Assembly (NCBI RefSeq): GCF_947492965.1
Contig: NZ_CANLOZ010000005.1
Span: forward strand, 124,001-188,000
DNA: 64,000 nucleotides
Source of the DNA: an uncultured Aquimarina sp.
GTDB lineage: Bacteria > Bacteroidota > Bacteroidia > Flavobacteriales > Flavobacteriaceae
Reading direction: 5' to 3'
Within the stretch, counting starts at the first letter, position 1; each line of letters starts with the position of its first letter. Positions 16,367 through 25,499 of the stretch are shown here, piece by piece. The notes below the pieces were generated by a model. The model ran no database searches and had not been told where the DNA came from. It saw only the letters and a list, made by a program, of their open reading frames with translations. The position numbers and the translations under genes are program-made.

Positions 16367-16448
16367 TTCTTTAAGGATTGTTTAAAATTTAGTGAATAAC
16401 TCCATAATTCAACTGAAGTTTTATATAACACTTTCTATAGAAAAGTAG

Positions 16449-16456
16449 TAAATTTG
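16449..16456 (+). promoter_or_regulatory. -7 box of purL
   Basis: TAAATTTG matches TAnnTTTG, 33 bp before the chosen ATG. The TTG within it is in frame with purL and would be a false start. Confidence 0.6.
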
Positions 16457-16489
16457 CAGTTTATTAAAAACAACTCAAAGTCTGGGAGC

Positions 16490-19400
16490 ATGATCCATTT
16501 CTTCGGAAACCAAAATGAGAAAGTATTTGCAGTACAAACTACTGATGAAATCTCAACAGAAAATAATAAAAAGTTAAGCTGGTTATTTGGAAACCAACCT
16601 AAGATATCTGCGGCGTCTATTGACGCTTTTTTTGTTGGTCCTAGAGCCGCTATGATTACTCCATGGAGTACGAATGCTGTAGAGATTACTCAAAATATGG
16701 GTATCACAGGGATCATTAGAATAGAAGAATTCAAAGCTGTTGATTCTAATTTTTCTGATTTTGATCCAATGCTTTCACAAAAGTATAATCGTCTAGATCA
16801 AGATATTTATACTATAGATATTAAGCCAGAAGAAATTTTAGAGATTGATGATATTGATGCTTACAACAAAGCTGAAGGATTAGCATTAAGCCCAGATGAA
16901 GTTGAATATCTTGAAGAAGTTGCTAAAAAAATCGGGAGAAAACTTACCGATTCTGAAGTGTTTGGTTTTTCTCAAGTGAATTCTGAACACTGCAGACATA
17001 AAATATTCAATGGAACTTTTGTTATAGATGGAGAAGAAAAGCCCACATCTCTATTTAAGTTAATTAAGAAAACTTCAGAGACTAATCCTAACGATATTAT
17101 CTCTGCTTATAAGGATAATGTTGCCTTTATTAAAGGGCCAAATGTAACGCAGTTTGCACCAAAAAGTGCTGATAAGCCTGATTTTTATGAAGAAAAAAAG
17201 TTTGATAGCGTTATTTCATTGAAAGCAGAAACCCATAATTTCCCAACCACCGTTGAACCTTTTAATGGTGCTGCTACAGGTTCTGGAGGAGAAATCAGAG
17301 ATCGTCTAGCGGGTGGAAAAGGGTCTTTACCTCTTGCAGGAACCGCTGTGTATATGACTTCTTATTCTCGATTAGAAGAGAATCGCCCTTGGGAACAGGC
17401 TATGGACGAAAGAAAATGGTTATATCAAACACCCGTAGATATTTTAATTAAAGCTTCGAATGGAGCTTCAGACTTTGGAAACAAATTTGGACAACCTTTG
17501 ATTACGGGTTCTGTACTTACTTTTGAGCATGAAGAAGATGCACGAAAATTAGGATTCGATAAGGTAATCATGCAAGCTGGTGGTATAGGATATGGAAAAA
17601 ATGAACAAGCATTAAAAGATCAACCAGCTGCTGGAGATAAAATTGTTATTTTGGGTGGAGAGAACTATCGAATTGGTATGGGAGGTGCGGCAGTATCCTC
17701 TGCTGATACAGGTGAATTTAGTAGCGGTATCGAATTAAATGCTATTCAGCGATCTAATCCCGAAATGCAAAAACGTGCTGCCAATGCCATTAGAGGAATG
17801 GTAGAAAGTGATGTTAACACCATCGTTTCTATTCATGATCATGGTGCTGGTGGACATCTAAACTGCTTATCAGAATTAGTAGAAGAAACAGGTGGTAATA
17901 TTGATTTAGATAAATTACCAGTTGGAGATCCAACACTCTCTGCGAAAGAGATTATTGGTAATGAATCTCAGGAAAGAATGGGGCTTGTCATCGGACAAAA
18001 AGATATCGAAACTTTAGAACGTATTGCAGAAAGAGAACGTTCTCCAATATATCAAGTGGGTGATGTTACTGGTGATGATCGTTTTACATTTCAGTCTAAA
18101 ACTAAAGGAGATACTCCTATGGATTTAGAACTAAGTGATATGTTTGGTAGCTCCCCTAAAACGATAATGATTGATAAAACCATTGATCGTAATTATAATA
18201 GTGTTACATATCAGAAGGAAAATATAGTAAACTATCTAGAACAGGTATTACAACTGGAAGCAGTTGCTTGTAAAGATTGGTTAACAAATAAAGTAGATCG
18301 TTGTGTAGGCGGAAAAGTAGCTAAGCAGCAGTGTACAGGTCCTCTTCAGTTACCGCTAAATAATTGTGGAGTCATGGCATTGGACTATACATCTAAAGAA
18401 GGTATTGCAACTTCTATTGGACACTCCCCTATTTCAGGATTAATAGATCCAGAAGCAGGCAGTAAAAACTCTATCGCCGAAGCGTTAACAAATATTGTTT
18501 GGGCACCACTAAAAGATGGATTACAGTCGGTATCGCTATCTGCTAACTGGATGTGGCCTTGTAAAAACGAAGGAGAAGATGCTAGACTTTATAAAGCAGT
18601 AAAAGCAATTTCTGATTTTGCTATCGATTTAGGAATTAATGTACCTACAGGAAAGGACTCTCTTTCTATGAAACAAAAATATCCTAATGAAGAAGTAATC
18701 TCTCCTGGAACTGTAATTATATCAGCTGCTGCTAACTGTAATGACATTACCAAAGTAGTAGAACCCGTTTTTAAGAAAAATGAAGGGAACATCTATTATA
18801 TAAATCTATCTCAAGATACTTTTAAACTCGGAGGATCTTCTTTTTCTCAAATCGTTAATAAAATAGGCACTGAAGCTCCAAGTATAAAAAACCCAGAGAA
18901 TTTCAAGAATGTGTTTAATACAATTCAAGGATTAATACGAGATGGAAAGATTGTTGCCGGTCATGACGTGGCTTCTGGAGGACTGATTACTACATTATTA
19001 GAACTATGTTTTGCAGATATAAACTTAGGAGCAAATATTGATCTATCTAAACTAGGAGAGCAAGATTCTATTAAGGTACTTTTTGCTGAAAATGCTGGTA
19101 TTGTTTTCCAGAGTACAGCTAATGCAGATGTAGAAACCGTTTTATCTCAAAACAATATCGAATTCTTCAATATTGGTAGTGTCACAAATGAAGCTTCCTT
19201 AAGAATTACAAATGGGGATGATTCACATACACTTGAAATAGAAAGTTTACGAAAAACCTGGTATAAGACCTCTTATCTTTTAGATAAAAAGCAAACTGCA
19301 AATAATCTAGCGGAAGATCGTTATACTAATTTCGCAAATCAGCCATTGCAATACGAATTTCCAAAACATTTTACTGGAAAGCTACCTGTAATTGACGCTT

Positions 19401-20155
19401 CTAAACCAAGACCAAAAGCAGCTGTGATTAGAGAAAAAGGAAGTAATTCGGAGCGTGAAATGGCTAATGCCATGTATTTAGCTGGTTTTGATGTAAAAGA
19501 TGTGCATATGACCGATCTCATCTCTGGACGTGAAACATTAGAGGATATACAATTCATTGGAGCTGTAGGAGGATTTTCTAATAGTGATGTCTTAGGATCA
19601 GCAAAAGGATGGGCAGGAGCTTTTCTTTATAACGAAAAAGCGAACAACACATTAAAAAAATTCTTTGAAAGAAAAGATACACTATCGGTAGGTATTTGCA
19701 ACGGTTGCCAGCTATTTATGGAACTAGAAGTTATTAACCCTGATCATAGTGAGCATGGAAAAATGCATCATAATGATTCTCATAAGCATGAAAGTAATTT
19801 TACTTCTGTAAAAATACAAGAGAATAATTCGGTTATGTTATCATCATTAGCAGGAAGTACACTAGGTGTTTGGATTTCTCATGGAGAAGGTAAATTCCAC
19901 CTTCCTCTTTCTGAAGATCAGTATAATATTGTTGCTAAATATGGATATGATTCCTATCCTGCAAATCCAAACGGATCTGACTATAACACGGCTATGATGT
20001 GTGATAAAACCGGGAGACACCTAGTAATGATGCCACATATCGAGCGTTCCACATTTCAATGGAACTGGGCTAATTATCCAGATGGAAGAGCCGATGAAGT
20101 ATCTCCTTGGATAGAAGCTTTTGTAAATGCTAGAGAATGGATTGCAAAACAATAA
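16490..20155 (+). CDS. purL: Phosphoribosylformylglycinamidine synthase (large, single-chain type)
   Basis: Starting at ATG 16490 (MIHFFGNQNEKVFAV), the product has 1221 residues, the length of the fused large PurL. It performs the glutamine-dependent conversion of FGAR to FGAM in purine synthesis. The synthetase part has the QVNSEHCRHK motif, KAETHNFPTTVEP and GGEIRDRLAGGKGS. The C-terminal glutaminase has the nucleophile Cys (about residue 1070) in GICNGCQLF and a WISHGEGKFHLP motif. The TTG at 16454 lies in the -7 box. No other purine gene is adjacent. The gene has its own promoter and no PurR or riboswitch signal that I can see. Confidence 0.97.
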   Translation: MIHFFGNQNEKVFAVQTTDEISTENNKKLSWLFGNQPKISAASIDAFFVGPRAAMITPWSTNAVEITQNMGITGIIRIEEFKAVDSNFSDFDPMLSQKYNRLDQDIYTIDIKPEEILEIDDIDAYNKAEGLALSPDEVEYLEEVAKKIGRKLTDSEVFGFSQVNSEHCRHKIFNGTFVIDGEEKPTSLFKLIKKTSETNPNDIISAYKDNVAFIKGPNVTQFAPKSADKPDFYEEKKFDSVISLKAETHNFPTTVEPFNGAATGSGGEIRDRLAGGKGSLPLAGTAVYMTSYSRLEENRPWEQAMDERKWLYQTPVDILIKASNGASDFGNKFGQPLITGSVLTFEHEEDARKLGFDKVIMQAGGIGYGKNEQALKDQPAAGDKIVILGGENYRIGMGGAAVSSADTGEFSSGIELNAIQRSNPEMQKRAANAIRGMVESDVNTIVSIHDHGAGGHLNCLSELVEETGGNIDLDKLPVGDPTLSAKEIIGNESQERMGLVIGQKDIETLERIAERERSPIYQVGDVTGDDRFTFQSKTKGDTPMDLELSDMFGSSPKTIMIDKTIDRNYNSVTYQKENIVNYLEQVLQLEAVACKDWLTNKVDRCVGGKVAKQQCTGPLQLPLNNCGVMALDYTSKEGIATSIGHSPISGLIDPEAGSKNSIAEALTNIVWAPLKDGLQSVSLSANWMWPCKNEGEDARLYKAVKAISDFAIDLGINVPTGKDSLSMKQKYPNEEVISPGTVIISAAANCNDITKVVEPVFKKNEGNIYYINLSQDTFKLGGSSFSQIVNKIGTEAPSIKNPENFKNVFNTIQGLIRDGKIVAGHDVASGGLITTLLELCFADINLGANIDLSKLGEQDSIKVLFAENAGIVFQSTANADVETVLSQNNIEFFNIGSVTNEASLRITNGDDSHTLEIESLRKTWYKTSYLLDKKQTANNLAEDRYTNFANQPLQYEFPKHFTGKLPVIDASKPRPKAAVIREKGSNSEREMANAMYLAGFDVKDVHMTDLISGRETLEDIQFIGAVGGFSNSDVLGSAKGWAGAFLYNEKANNTLKKFFERKDTLSVGICNGCQLFMELEVINPDHSEHGKMHHNDSHKHESNFTSVKIQENNSVMLSSLAGSTLGVWISHGEGKFHLPLSEDQYNIVAKYGYDSYPANPNGSDYNTAMMCDKTGRHLVMMPHIERSTFQWNWANYPDGRADEVSPWIEAFVNAREWIAKQ

Positions 20156-20213
20156 CAGCGATATTTTAATTTGCTATAGTTAATTGTTAAAAAAAGTTAG
20201 GGTTTATTTTAAT

Positions 20214-20241
20214 ATAACTGTTATTAACATATAACAGTTAT
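20214..20241. promoter_or_regulatory. Perfect 11-bp inverted repeat between purL and the carboxypeptidase genes
   Basis: ataactgttat (20214-20224) and ataacagttat (20231-20241) are exact inverted copies with a 6-bp spacer. A smaller ggatc/gatcc pair follows at 20244-20262. There is no clear T-run, so it may be a weak terminator of purL or an operator for the downstream peptidase gene. Confidence 0.45.
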
Positions 20242-20325
20242 TTGGATCCTCAAACAAGATCCTAAATTGTTATATACTTAACTAAAGTATAAATAACTAT
20301 TTTTTAAAACCTTAAAACGTAAACC

Positions 20326-22725
20326 GTGAAAAAATTACTATGTACCCTATTTTTTTTGGTTTCAGCCCTATCTATTGCTCAAACAAAACCAACCTATAGC
20401 AGAGCTAAAATCACCTATAATTCTCGAGCTAATTATAAAGTCCTAATGGATGCAGGAATTCCTATGGATCATGGCCAGCATAAAGAAGGAATCTTCATCA
20501 TTTCAGATTTTTCTTCAGAAGAACTTGATATCGCACGAAATCTAGGATATAAAGTAGAAATCCTAATCAAAGATGCTGAAGCAGATTTTCTTGAGAGAAA
20601 CGAAATAGCTAAATATCAAAAAGCAGCCCGAAATCCTACCTGTCCTTCAGGAAATGGGACAATAAATATTTATCCTACTCCATCAAATTTTGCATTAGGA
20701 TCTATGGGTGGATACCTTACTTACCAAGAGATGCTAGATAATCTAGATGCGATGAGAAACCAGTATCCCAATCTAATTTCGGCAAGAGCAGATATCGGCT
20801 CATTTGTTACCAATGGAACCCCAGATAATTCAGTAACTCCTTCGATCGGCGGTAATACCATCCAATGGGTTCGCATATCTGATAATCCGGATATTGATGA
20901 AAACGAATCAGAAATTTTATACGATGCAATTCATCATGCCAGAGAGCCTGCAAGTCTCTCTCAATTGATTTATTATATGTGGTACCTTCTAGAGAATTAT
21001 GACTCTGATCCAGAAGTAAAGCAAATCGTTGATAACACCGAATTATATTTCGTTCCAGTCATAAATCCAGATGGATACCTTTATAATCAAGTAACTAACC
21101 CCAACGGAGGTGGTCTTTGGAGAAAAAATAGGTTTAATACACATGGTGTTGACAACAATAGAAACTACGACCATTATCCAAATGGAAATGCCGCAAATGC
21201 TACATGGGGAGGTCCTGGATCTTCTAGTAGTACCAGTGCTCAGACATATCATGGGACGAGTGCATTTTCTGAAGTAGAAAATCAAGCTATGAAATGGTTT
21301 ACAGAGCAGCATGAATTTGTTATCGCTTTGAACAATCATACATTTGGTGAATTATTATACTTTCCATATTCTTATGCAGACAATACCCCTACTCCCGATG
21401 AAGATATATTTATCGCAATTGGCGCTGAACTTACTTCTCAAAATGGATATAGTCCACTAAGAGATGCTCCTTTTTCTGGAGATAGTGATGATTTTATGTA
21501 TGGAGGAACTACACAACATCATGATAAGATATTTTCTTTCACACCAGAGGTTGGAACTTCATTTTGGCCCGCATCTAATCAGATAGATGGAATTTGCAAG
21601 GAAATGATATATCTCAATCTTACCGCTGCAAAAATGACCAATAACTACGCGCAGATAGAAAGTAATGGGAGCGTTTTTGTAGGAGACAATTTAATTGTTA
21701 ACGCTGATTTTACATTAAGAAGATTAGGAATTACTGGAAATGGAAATTTCACTGTAACAATTACTCCCATATCATCAAACATTGCTAGTGTAGGAAATCC
21801 AAAAAATTACACGAACACCCAGATAGGTACAGATATATCGGATAGCATAGAGATTGTTCTAGACAATTCTGTAAACACAAATGATGACATAGAGTATATA
21901 ATTCAAGTAGATGGAGGTTTATTAACCGAATCGATTCGGGTTACCAAAAAATTTGGAGCATTACAACAAGTAGTTAATAATGATGCCAGTGATATAAATG
22001 ACTACACCCAATCTGGCTGGTCTACAACTACAACTACATTTGTTTCATCTAACAGTTCTATAACAGAATCACCTACAGGAAACTATGGATCTAATCAAAA
22101 TAAATCTATAGAACTTTCACAAATGATTGATCTTACAGATGCTACTGCCGCAAATCTTCAATTCTATGCGAAATGGAATATTGAAAATAATTGGGATTAC
22201 GCGCAGTTTGAAATATCTATAGATGATGGAGCTTCTTGGATTCCCCAATGTGGTAAATTCACCAATTCTGGAAGTACAAATGCAGGACAACCAACAGACG
22301 AGCCTTTGTATGACGGCGTACAAAATGATTGGATACTAGAAGAGATTAGTCTTAGTGATTACTTGGGTGAAACCATAAAAGTTAGATTTCAATTCGTATC
22401 AGACGACCAAATTGAACAAGATGGATTCTATTTTGATGATCTAATAGTCAATATTTTAAATCCAAATGTTTTGGATGTTGAAGAAAATTTATTGTCAGCA
22501 TTCAAAGTCTTCCCAAATCCTGCAAAAGACATGCTAACCATTACACCTGCTAATGCAGGAGATTACAATATTTATATAAGAAATATATTGGGGCAAGAAG
22601 TGATGAGTAGGAATCAAATAACAGGAACACAAGAGTTTAATATTTCGAACCTTAAATCCGGACTATATTTTTTAAATATTGAAGTTTCTGGAAACACAAA
22701 AACCGTTAAAATTATCAAACAATAA
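20326..22725 (+). CDS. Secreted M14 zinc carboxypeptidase with T9SS sorting domain (copy A)
   Basis: This 799-residue protein starts at GTG, which gives a clean signal peptide (MKKLLCTLFFLVSALSIAQ). The M14 domain at about 125-440 has the zinc motif HHAREPAS (His204, Glu207), the substrate residues NPDGYLYN and RKNRFNTHGVDNNRNYD, the third zinc-ligand region NNHTFGE and the catalytic Glu in FTPEVGTSFWP. A bacterial Ig-like stretch, a jelly-roll domain (IEQDGFYFDD) and a C-terminal sorting domain (VFPNPAKDMLTI to IIKQ) follow. It should be secreted by T9SS and trim C-terminal residues from external peptides. The next gene is a close paralog. Confidence 0.92.
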   Translation: MKKLLCTLFFLVSALSIAQTKPTYSRAKITYNSRANYKVLMDAGIPMDHGQHKEGIFIISDFSSEELDIARNLGYKVEILIKDAEADFLERNEIAKYQKAARNPTCPSGNGTINIYPTPSNFALGSMGGYLTYQEMLDNLDAMRNQYPNLISARADIGSFVTNGTPDNSVTPSIGGNTIQWVRISDNPDIDENESEILYDAIHHAREPASLSQLIYYMWYLLENYDSDPEVKQIVDNTELYFVPVINPDGYLYNQVTNPNGGGLWRKNRFNTHGVDNNRNYDHYPNGNAANATWGGPGSSSSTSAQTYHGTSAFSEVENQAMKWFTEQHEFVIALNNHTFGELLYFPYSYADNTPTPDEDIFIAIGAELTSQNGYSPLRDAPFSGDSDDFMYGGTTQHHDKIFSFTPEVGTSFWPASNQIDGICKEMIYLNLTAAKMTNNYAQIESNGSVFVGDNLIVNADFTLRRLGITGNGNFTVTITPISSNIASVGNPKNYTNTQIGTDISDSIEIVLDNSVNTNDDIEYIIQVDGGLLTESIRVTKKFGALQQVVNNDASDINDYTQSGWSTTTTTFVSSNSSITESPTGNYGSNQNKSIELSQMIDLTDATAANLQFYAKWNIENNWDYAQFEISIDDGASWIPQCGKFTNSGSTNAGQPTDEPLYDGVQNDWILEEISLSDYLGETIKVRFQFVSDDQIEQDGFYFDDLIVNILNPNVLDVEENLLSAFKVFPNPAKDMLTITPANAGDYNIYIRNILGQEVMSRNQITGTQEFNISNLKSGLYFLNIEVSGNTKTVKIIKQ

Positions 22726-22813
22726 TAAAACTTGGTATCAACTTCAGATTATCCATTTATCCTTTTGATTACCAAAAGAAACCCTAATCTCATTAAACAA
22801 AATTCTAAAATCA

Positions 22814-25225
22814 ATGAAAATAGTACTTTTCATATTGATGTCCTTTGTTTGTTGTTTTGCAATAGCTCAGGAATCTTCCGTTTATAAAAAAGTTAAAATT
22901 AACTATAACAACGTTTACAATTACAGACTTTTAGAAAAAGAAGGGATTCCTATGGATCATGGAATTCATAAACAAGGAGTTTTTATCATTTCAGATTATT
23001 CTGAAAGAGAAATAGAAATTGTTAAACGTCTTGGTATAGATTTTGACATTTTAATTGAAGATGTCACATCAGATTTTCTTAAAAAAAATAAAGTTGCTAA
23101 AAATCAAAACTCAACTAAAAACCTTTCTTGTCCAACAGATAACAACCCTATCATCACATACCCTACACCTTCAAATTTTAGTTTAGGGTCTATGGGAGGA
23201 TATCTGACATATCAGGAAATGTTAGATAATCTGGACGAAATGCAAACCAAATACCCGAATCTGATAACCGCTAGAGCAGATGTAGGTACTTTTTTAACTA
23301 ATGGAACTCCCAATAATAGCGTCTCACCATCAATTGGGGGAAATGCTTTGCAATGGGTTCGAATTTCGGACAACCCCGATACAGATGAGCCTTCTGAACC
23401 AGAAATTCTATATAATTCAATACACCATGCTAGAGAACCTGCAAGTTTATCACAGTTGATTTACTTTATGTGGTATTTACTAGAAAACTATGAAACTGAT
23501 TTAGAAATCAAAGCAATCGTGGATAATACGCAATTGTACTTTATACCAGTGGTAAACCCAGATGGATATCTGTATAATGAGCTTACAAACCCAAATGGTG
23601 GAGGCTTATGGAGAAAAAATAGGTTTAACACCCATGGTGTAGATAATAACCGAAATTATGATCACTATACAGATGGAACAGCAGCTACATCCACCTGGAA
23701 CACTGTTGGAACGTCTAATGATACCTCATCTAATATTTATGCAGGTGCTAGTGCATTTTCGGAAGTAGAAACGCAAGCTATGAAATGGTTTATAGAACAG
23801 CATAATTTTACAATATCTATGGATAATCATACTTCTGGCGAATTACTATTAATGCCATATGGTTATGAACCCAATAACCCGACACCAGAAGGAGATATCT
23901 ACCAAACAATCTCAGAAGAATTAGTATCACAGAATAATTATAGCAACATTCTTATCACTGATTTAACTGTTGCTGCTGGCGGAAGTGTTGATTATATGTA
24001 CGGCGGTACCGTAAGACCTCATAATAGAATTTTTGGATTTGCTCCAGAAATAGGAACTTCATTTTGGCCTACATCTAATCTAATCGATGGTATTTGTAAA
24101 GAGATGATGTATCTAAATATTACTGCAGCTAAAATGACTCATAATTTTGCAAAAGCGCAGAGTAATCAGACAGAATTCATAGGTGATAACACAACTTTTA
24201 ATGCAGATTATACTATAAATCGTTTAGGACTTAATGGCAACGGTAATTTTACTGTAAGCATCGTTCCTATAAGTGGCAATATCCAAAGCGTTGGAGCTTC
24301 TAAAAGCTACACGAATCTTACCATAGGAAATCCTATCAATGATCAAATAACCATCAATTTAAACAACACTATTGATGCGGGAGATGAAATCGTTTATGAT
24401 ATAGAAGTGAATGGAGGCATCATCAAGCATACAACAAGGGTAACTCAAAAATTTGGTTCTTTTCAGGCATTGGTTGACAATAATGCTGATACTCTAAATG
24501 ATTTCACAGGAACTGGATGGGACACTACCAACACCACATTTGTATCTGCTTCATCTTCTATTACCGAATCGCCAAGTGGTAATTATGGTCCTAACCAAAA
24601 CAAAATAATCGAACTTGATCAGAGTATTGATCTTACCAGCGTTATTGCTGCAAATGTTCAATTCTATGCGAAATGGGATATTGAAAATAATTGGGATTAC
24701 ACTCAGTTTGAAGTATCTATAGACAACGGAGCCTCCTGGATTCCACAATGTGGTAAATTCACTAATTCTGGAAGTAATAATGCAGGACAACCTAATGGAG
24801 AACCCTTATACGATGGCACACAAACTGATTGGGTATTAGAAGAAATTAGTCTGAGTGATTATATTGGAGAAACTATAAAAGTTAGGTTTCAGTTTGTATC
24901 AGATGATCAAGTAGAGCAAGATGGTTTTTACTTTGATGATCTCGTTATAAATACTTTAAATCAAAACACACTAGACATTGAGGAGAACATATTGTCTGAA
25001 TTTGTAGTTTTCCCTAATCCTTTAAAAGATATACTAACTATTACTCCGAATGCTACGAGTAATTTTAATATTCAATTGAGAGATGTAGTAGGCAAAGAAG
25101 TAATGACAAAAAAACAAGCTTCTGGAAATCAAGAATTTGATCTTTCAAAATTAAACGCAGGATTATACTTTTTAACGATTGAACTAGGAGAAAGTGTAAA
25201 AACTTTTAAAATTATAAAACAATAA
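22814..25225 (+). CDS. Secreted M14 zinc carboxypeptidase with T9SS sorting domain (copy B)
   Basis: This 803-residue protein is collinear with the preceding gene from signal peptide to sorting domain. It shares GIPMDHG, LGSMGGYLTYQEMLDNLD, HHAREPASLSQLIY, RKNRFNTHGVDNNRNYDHY and the PEIGTSFWP catalytic region. All M14 zinc ligands and the catalytic Glu are kept. The sequence after the NNHTFGE equivalent (DNHTSGELLLMPYG) and the loop near YSNILITDLTVAAGG differ most, hinting at a changed substrate pocket. It arose by tandem duplication; an 88-bp spacer without a clear terminator suggests co-transcription. Confidence 0.92.
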   Translation: MKIVLFILMSFVCCFAIAQESSVYKKVKINYNNVYNYRLLEKEGIPMDHGIHKQGVFIISDYSEREIEIVKRLGIDFDILIEDVTSDFLKKNKVAKNQNSTKNLSCPTDNNPIITYPTPSNFSLGSMGGYLTYQEMLDNLDEMQTKYPNLITARADVGTFLTNGTPNNSVSPSIGGNALQWVRISDNPDTDEPSEPEILYNSIHHAREPASLSQLIYFMWYLLENYETDLEIKAIVDNTQLYFIPVVNPDGYLYNELTNPNGGGLWRKNRFNTHGVDNNRNYDHYTDGTAATSTWNTVGTSNDTSSNIYAGASAFSEVETQAMKWFIEQHNFTISMDNHTSGELLLMPYGYEPNNPTPEGDIYQTISEELVSQNNYSNILITDLTVAAGGSVDYMYGGTVRPHNRIFGFAPEIGTSFWPTSNLIDGICKEMMYLNITAAKMTHNFAKAQSNQTEFIGDNTTFNADYTINRLGLNGNGNFTVSIVPISGNIQSVGASKSYTNLTIGNPINDQITINLNNTIDAGDEIVYDIEVNGGIIKHTTRVTQKFGSFQALVDNNADTLNDFTGTGWDTTNTTFVSASSSITESPSGNYGPNQNKIIELDQSIDLTSVIAANVQFYAKWDIENNWDYTQFEVSIDNGASWIPQCGKFTNSGSNNAGQPNGEPLYDGTQTDWVLEEISLSDYIGETIKVRFQFVSDDQVEQDGFYFDDLVINTLNQNTLDIEENILSEFVVFPNPLKDILTITPNATSNFNIQLRDVVGKEVMTKKQASGNQEFDLSKLNAGLYFLTIELGESVKTFKIIKQ

Positions 25226-25251
25226 AAATTCAATTAAAACCCATAAAAATT

Positions 25252-25283
25252 AAGGAGTTATCAAAAGATAGCTCCTTTTTTTA
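25252..25283 (+). terminator. Terminator after the carboxypeptidase pair
   Basis: An 11-bp stem with one G-U pair (25252-25262 with 25267-25277, loop aaaa) is followed by T7. Confidence 0.88.
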
Positions 25284-25326
25284 TATATTAGGGTTGTGTA
25301 TTGTTATATTTTTTATAATTTGCGAA

Positions 25327-25342
25327 ACTATGCACGCATAGT
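25327..25342. promoter_or_regulatory. Palindromic operator upstream of the acyl-CoA ligase gene
   Basis: actatgc-AC-gcatagt is a perfect palindrome with 7-bp arms around a 2-bp centre. It sits directly behind the -7-like TATAATTTG (25314-25322), about where transcription would start. Its core ATGCACGCAT recurs in the marR promoter at 27409-27430, so it is a likely MarR operator. Confidence 0.7.
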
Positions 25343-25499
25343 AGTTTTTAAAATTCTATTATAATTAAAAAGTAAGCGAATTTTAAGTAATAAACCAAAA
25401 ATTTTGTGCAACTTTATAATAACGGTTACAGTTATGTTTATAAGAACGTACCAAGTGATCGAAGTTCTTTAAAACAGAGTAAAACTATCTGAAAAACGT

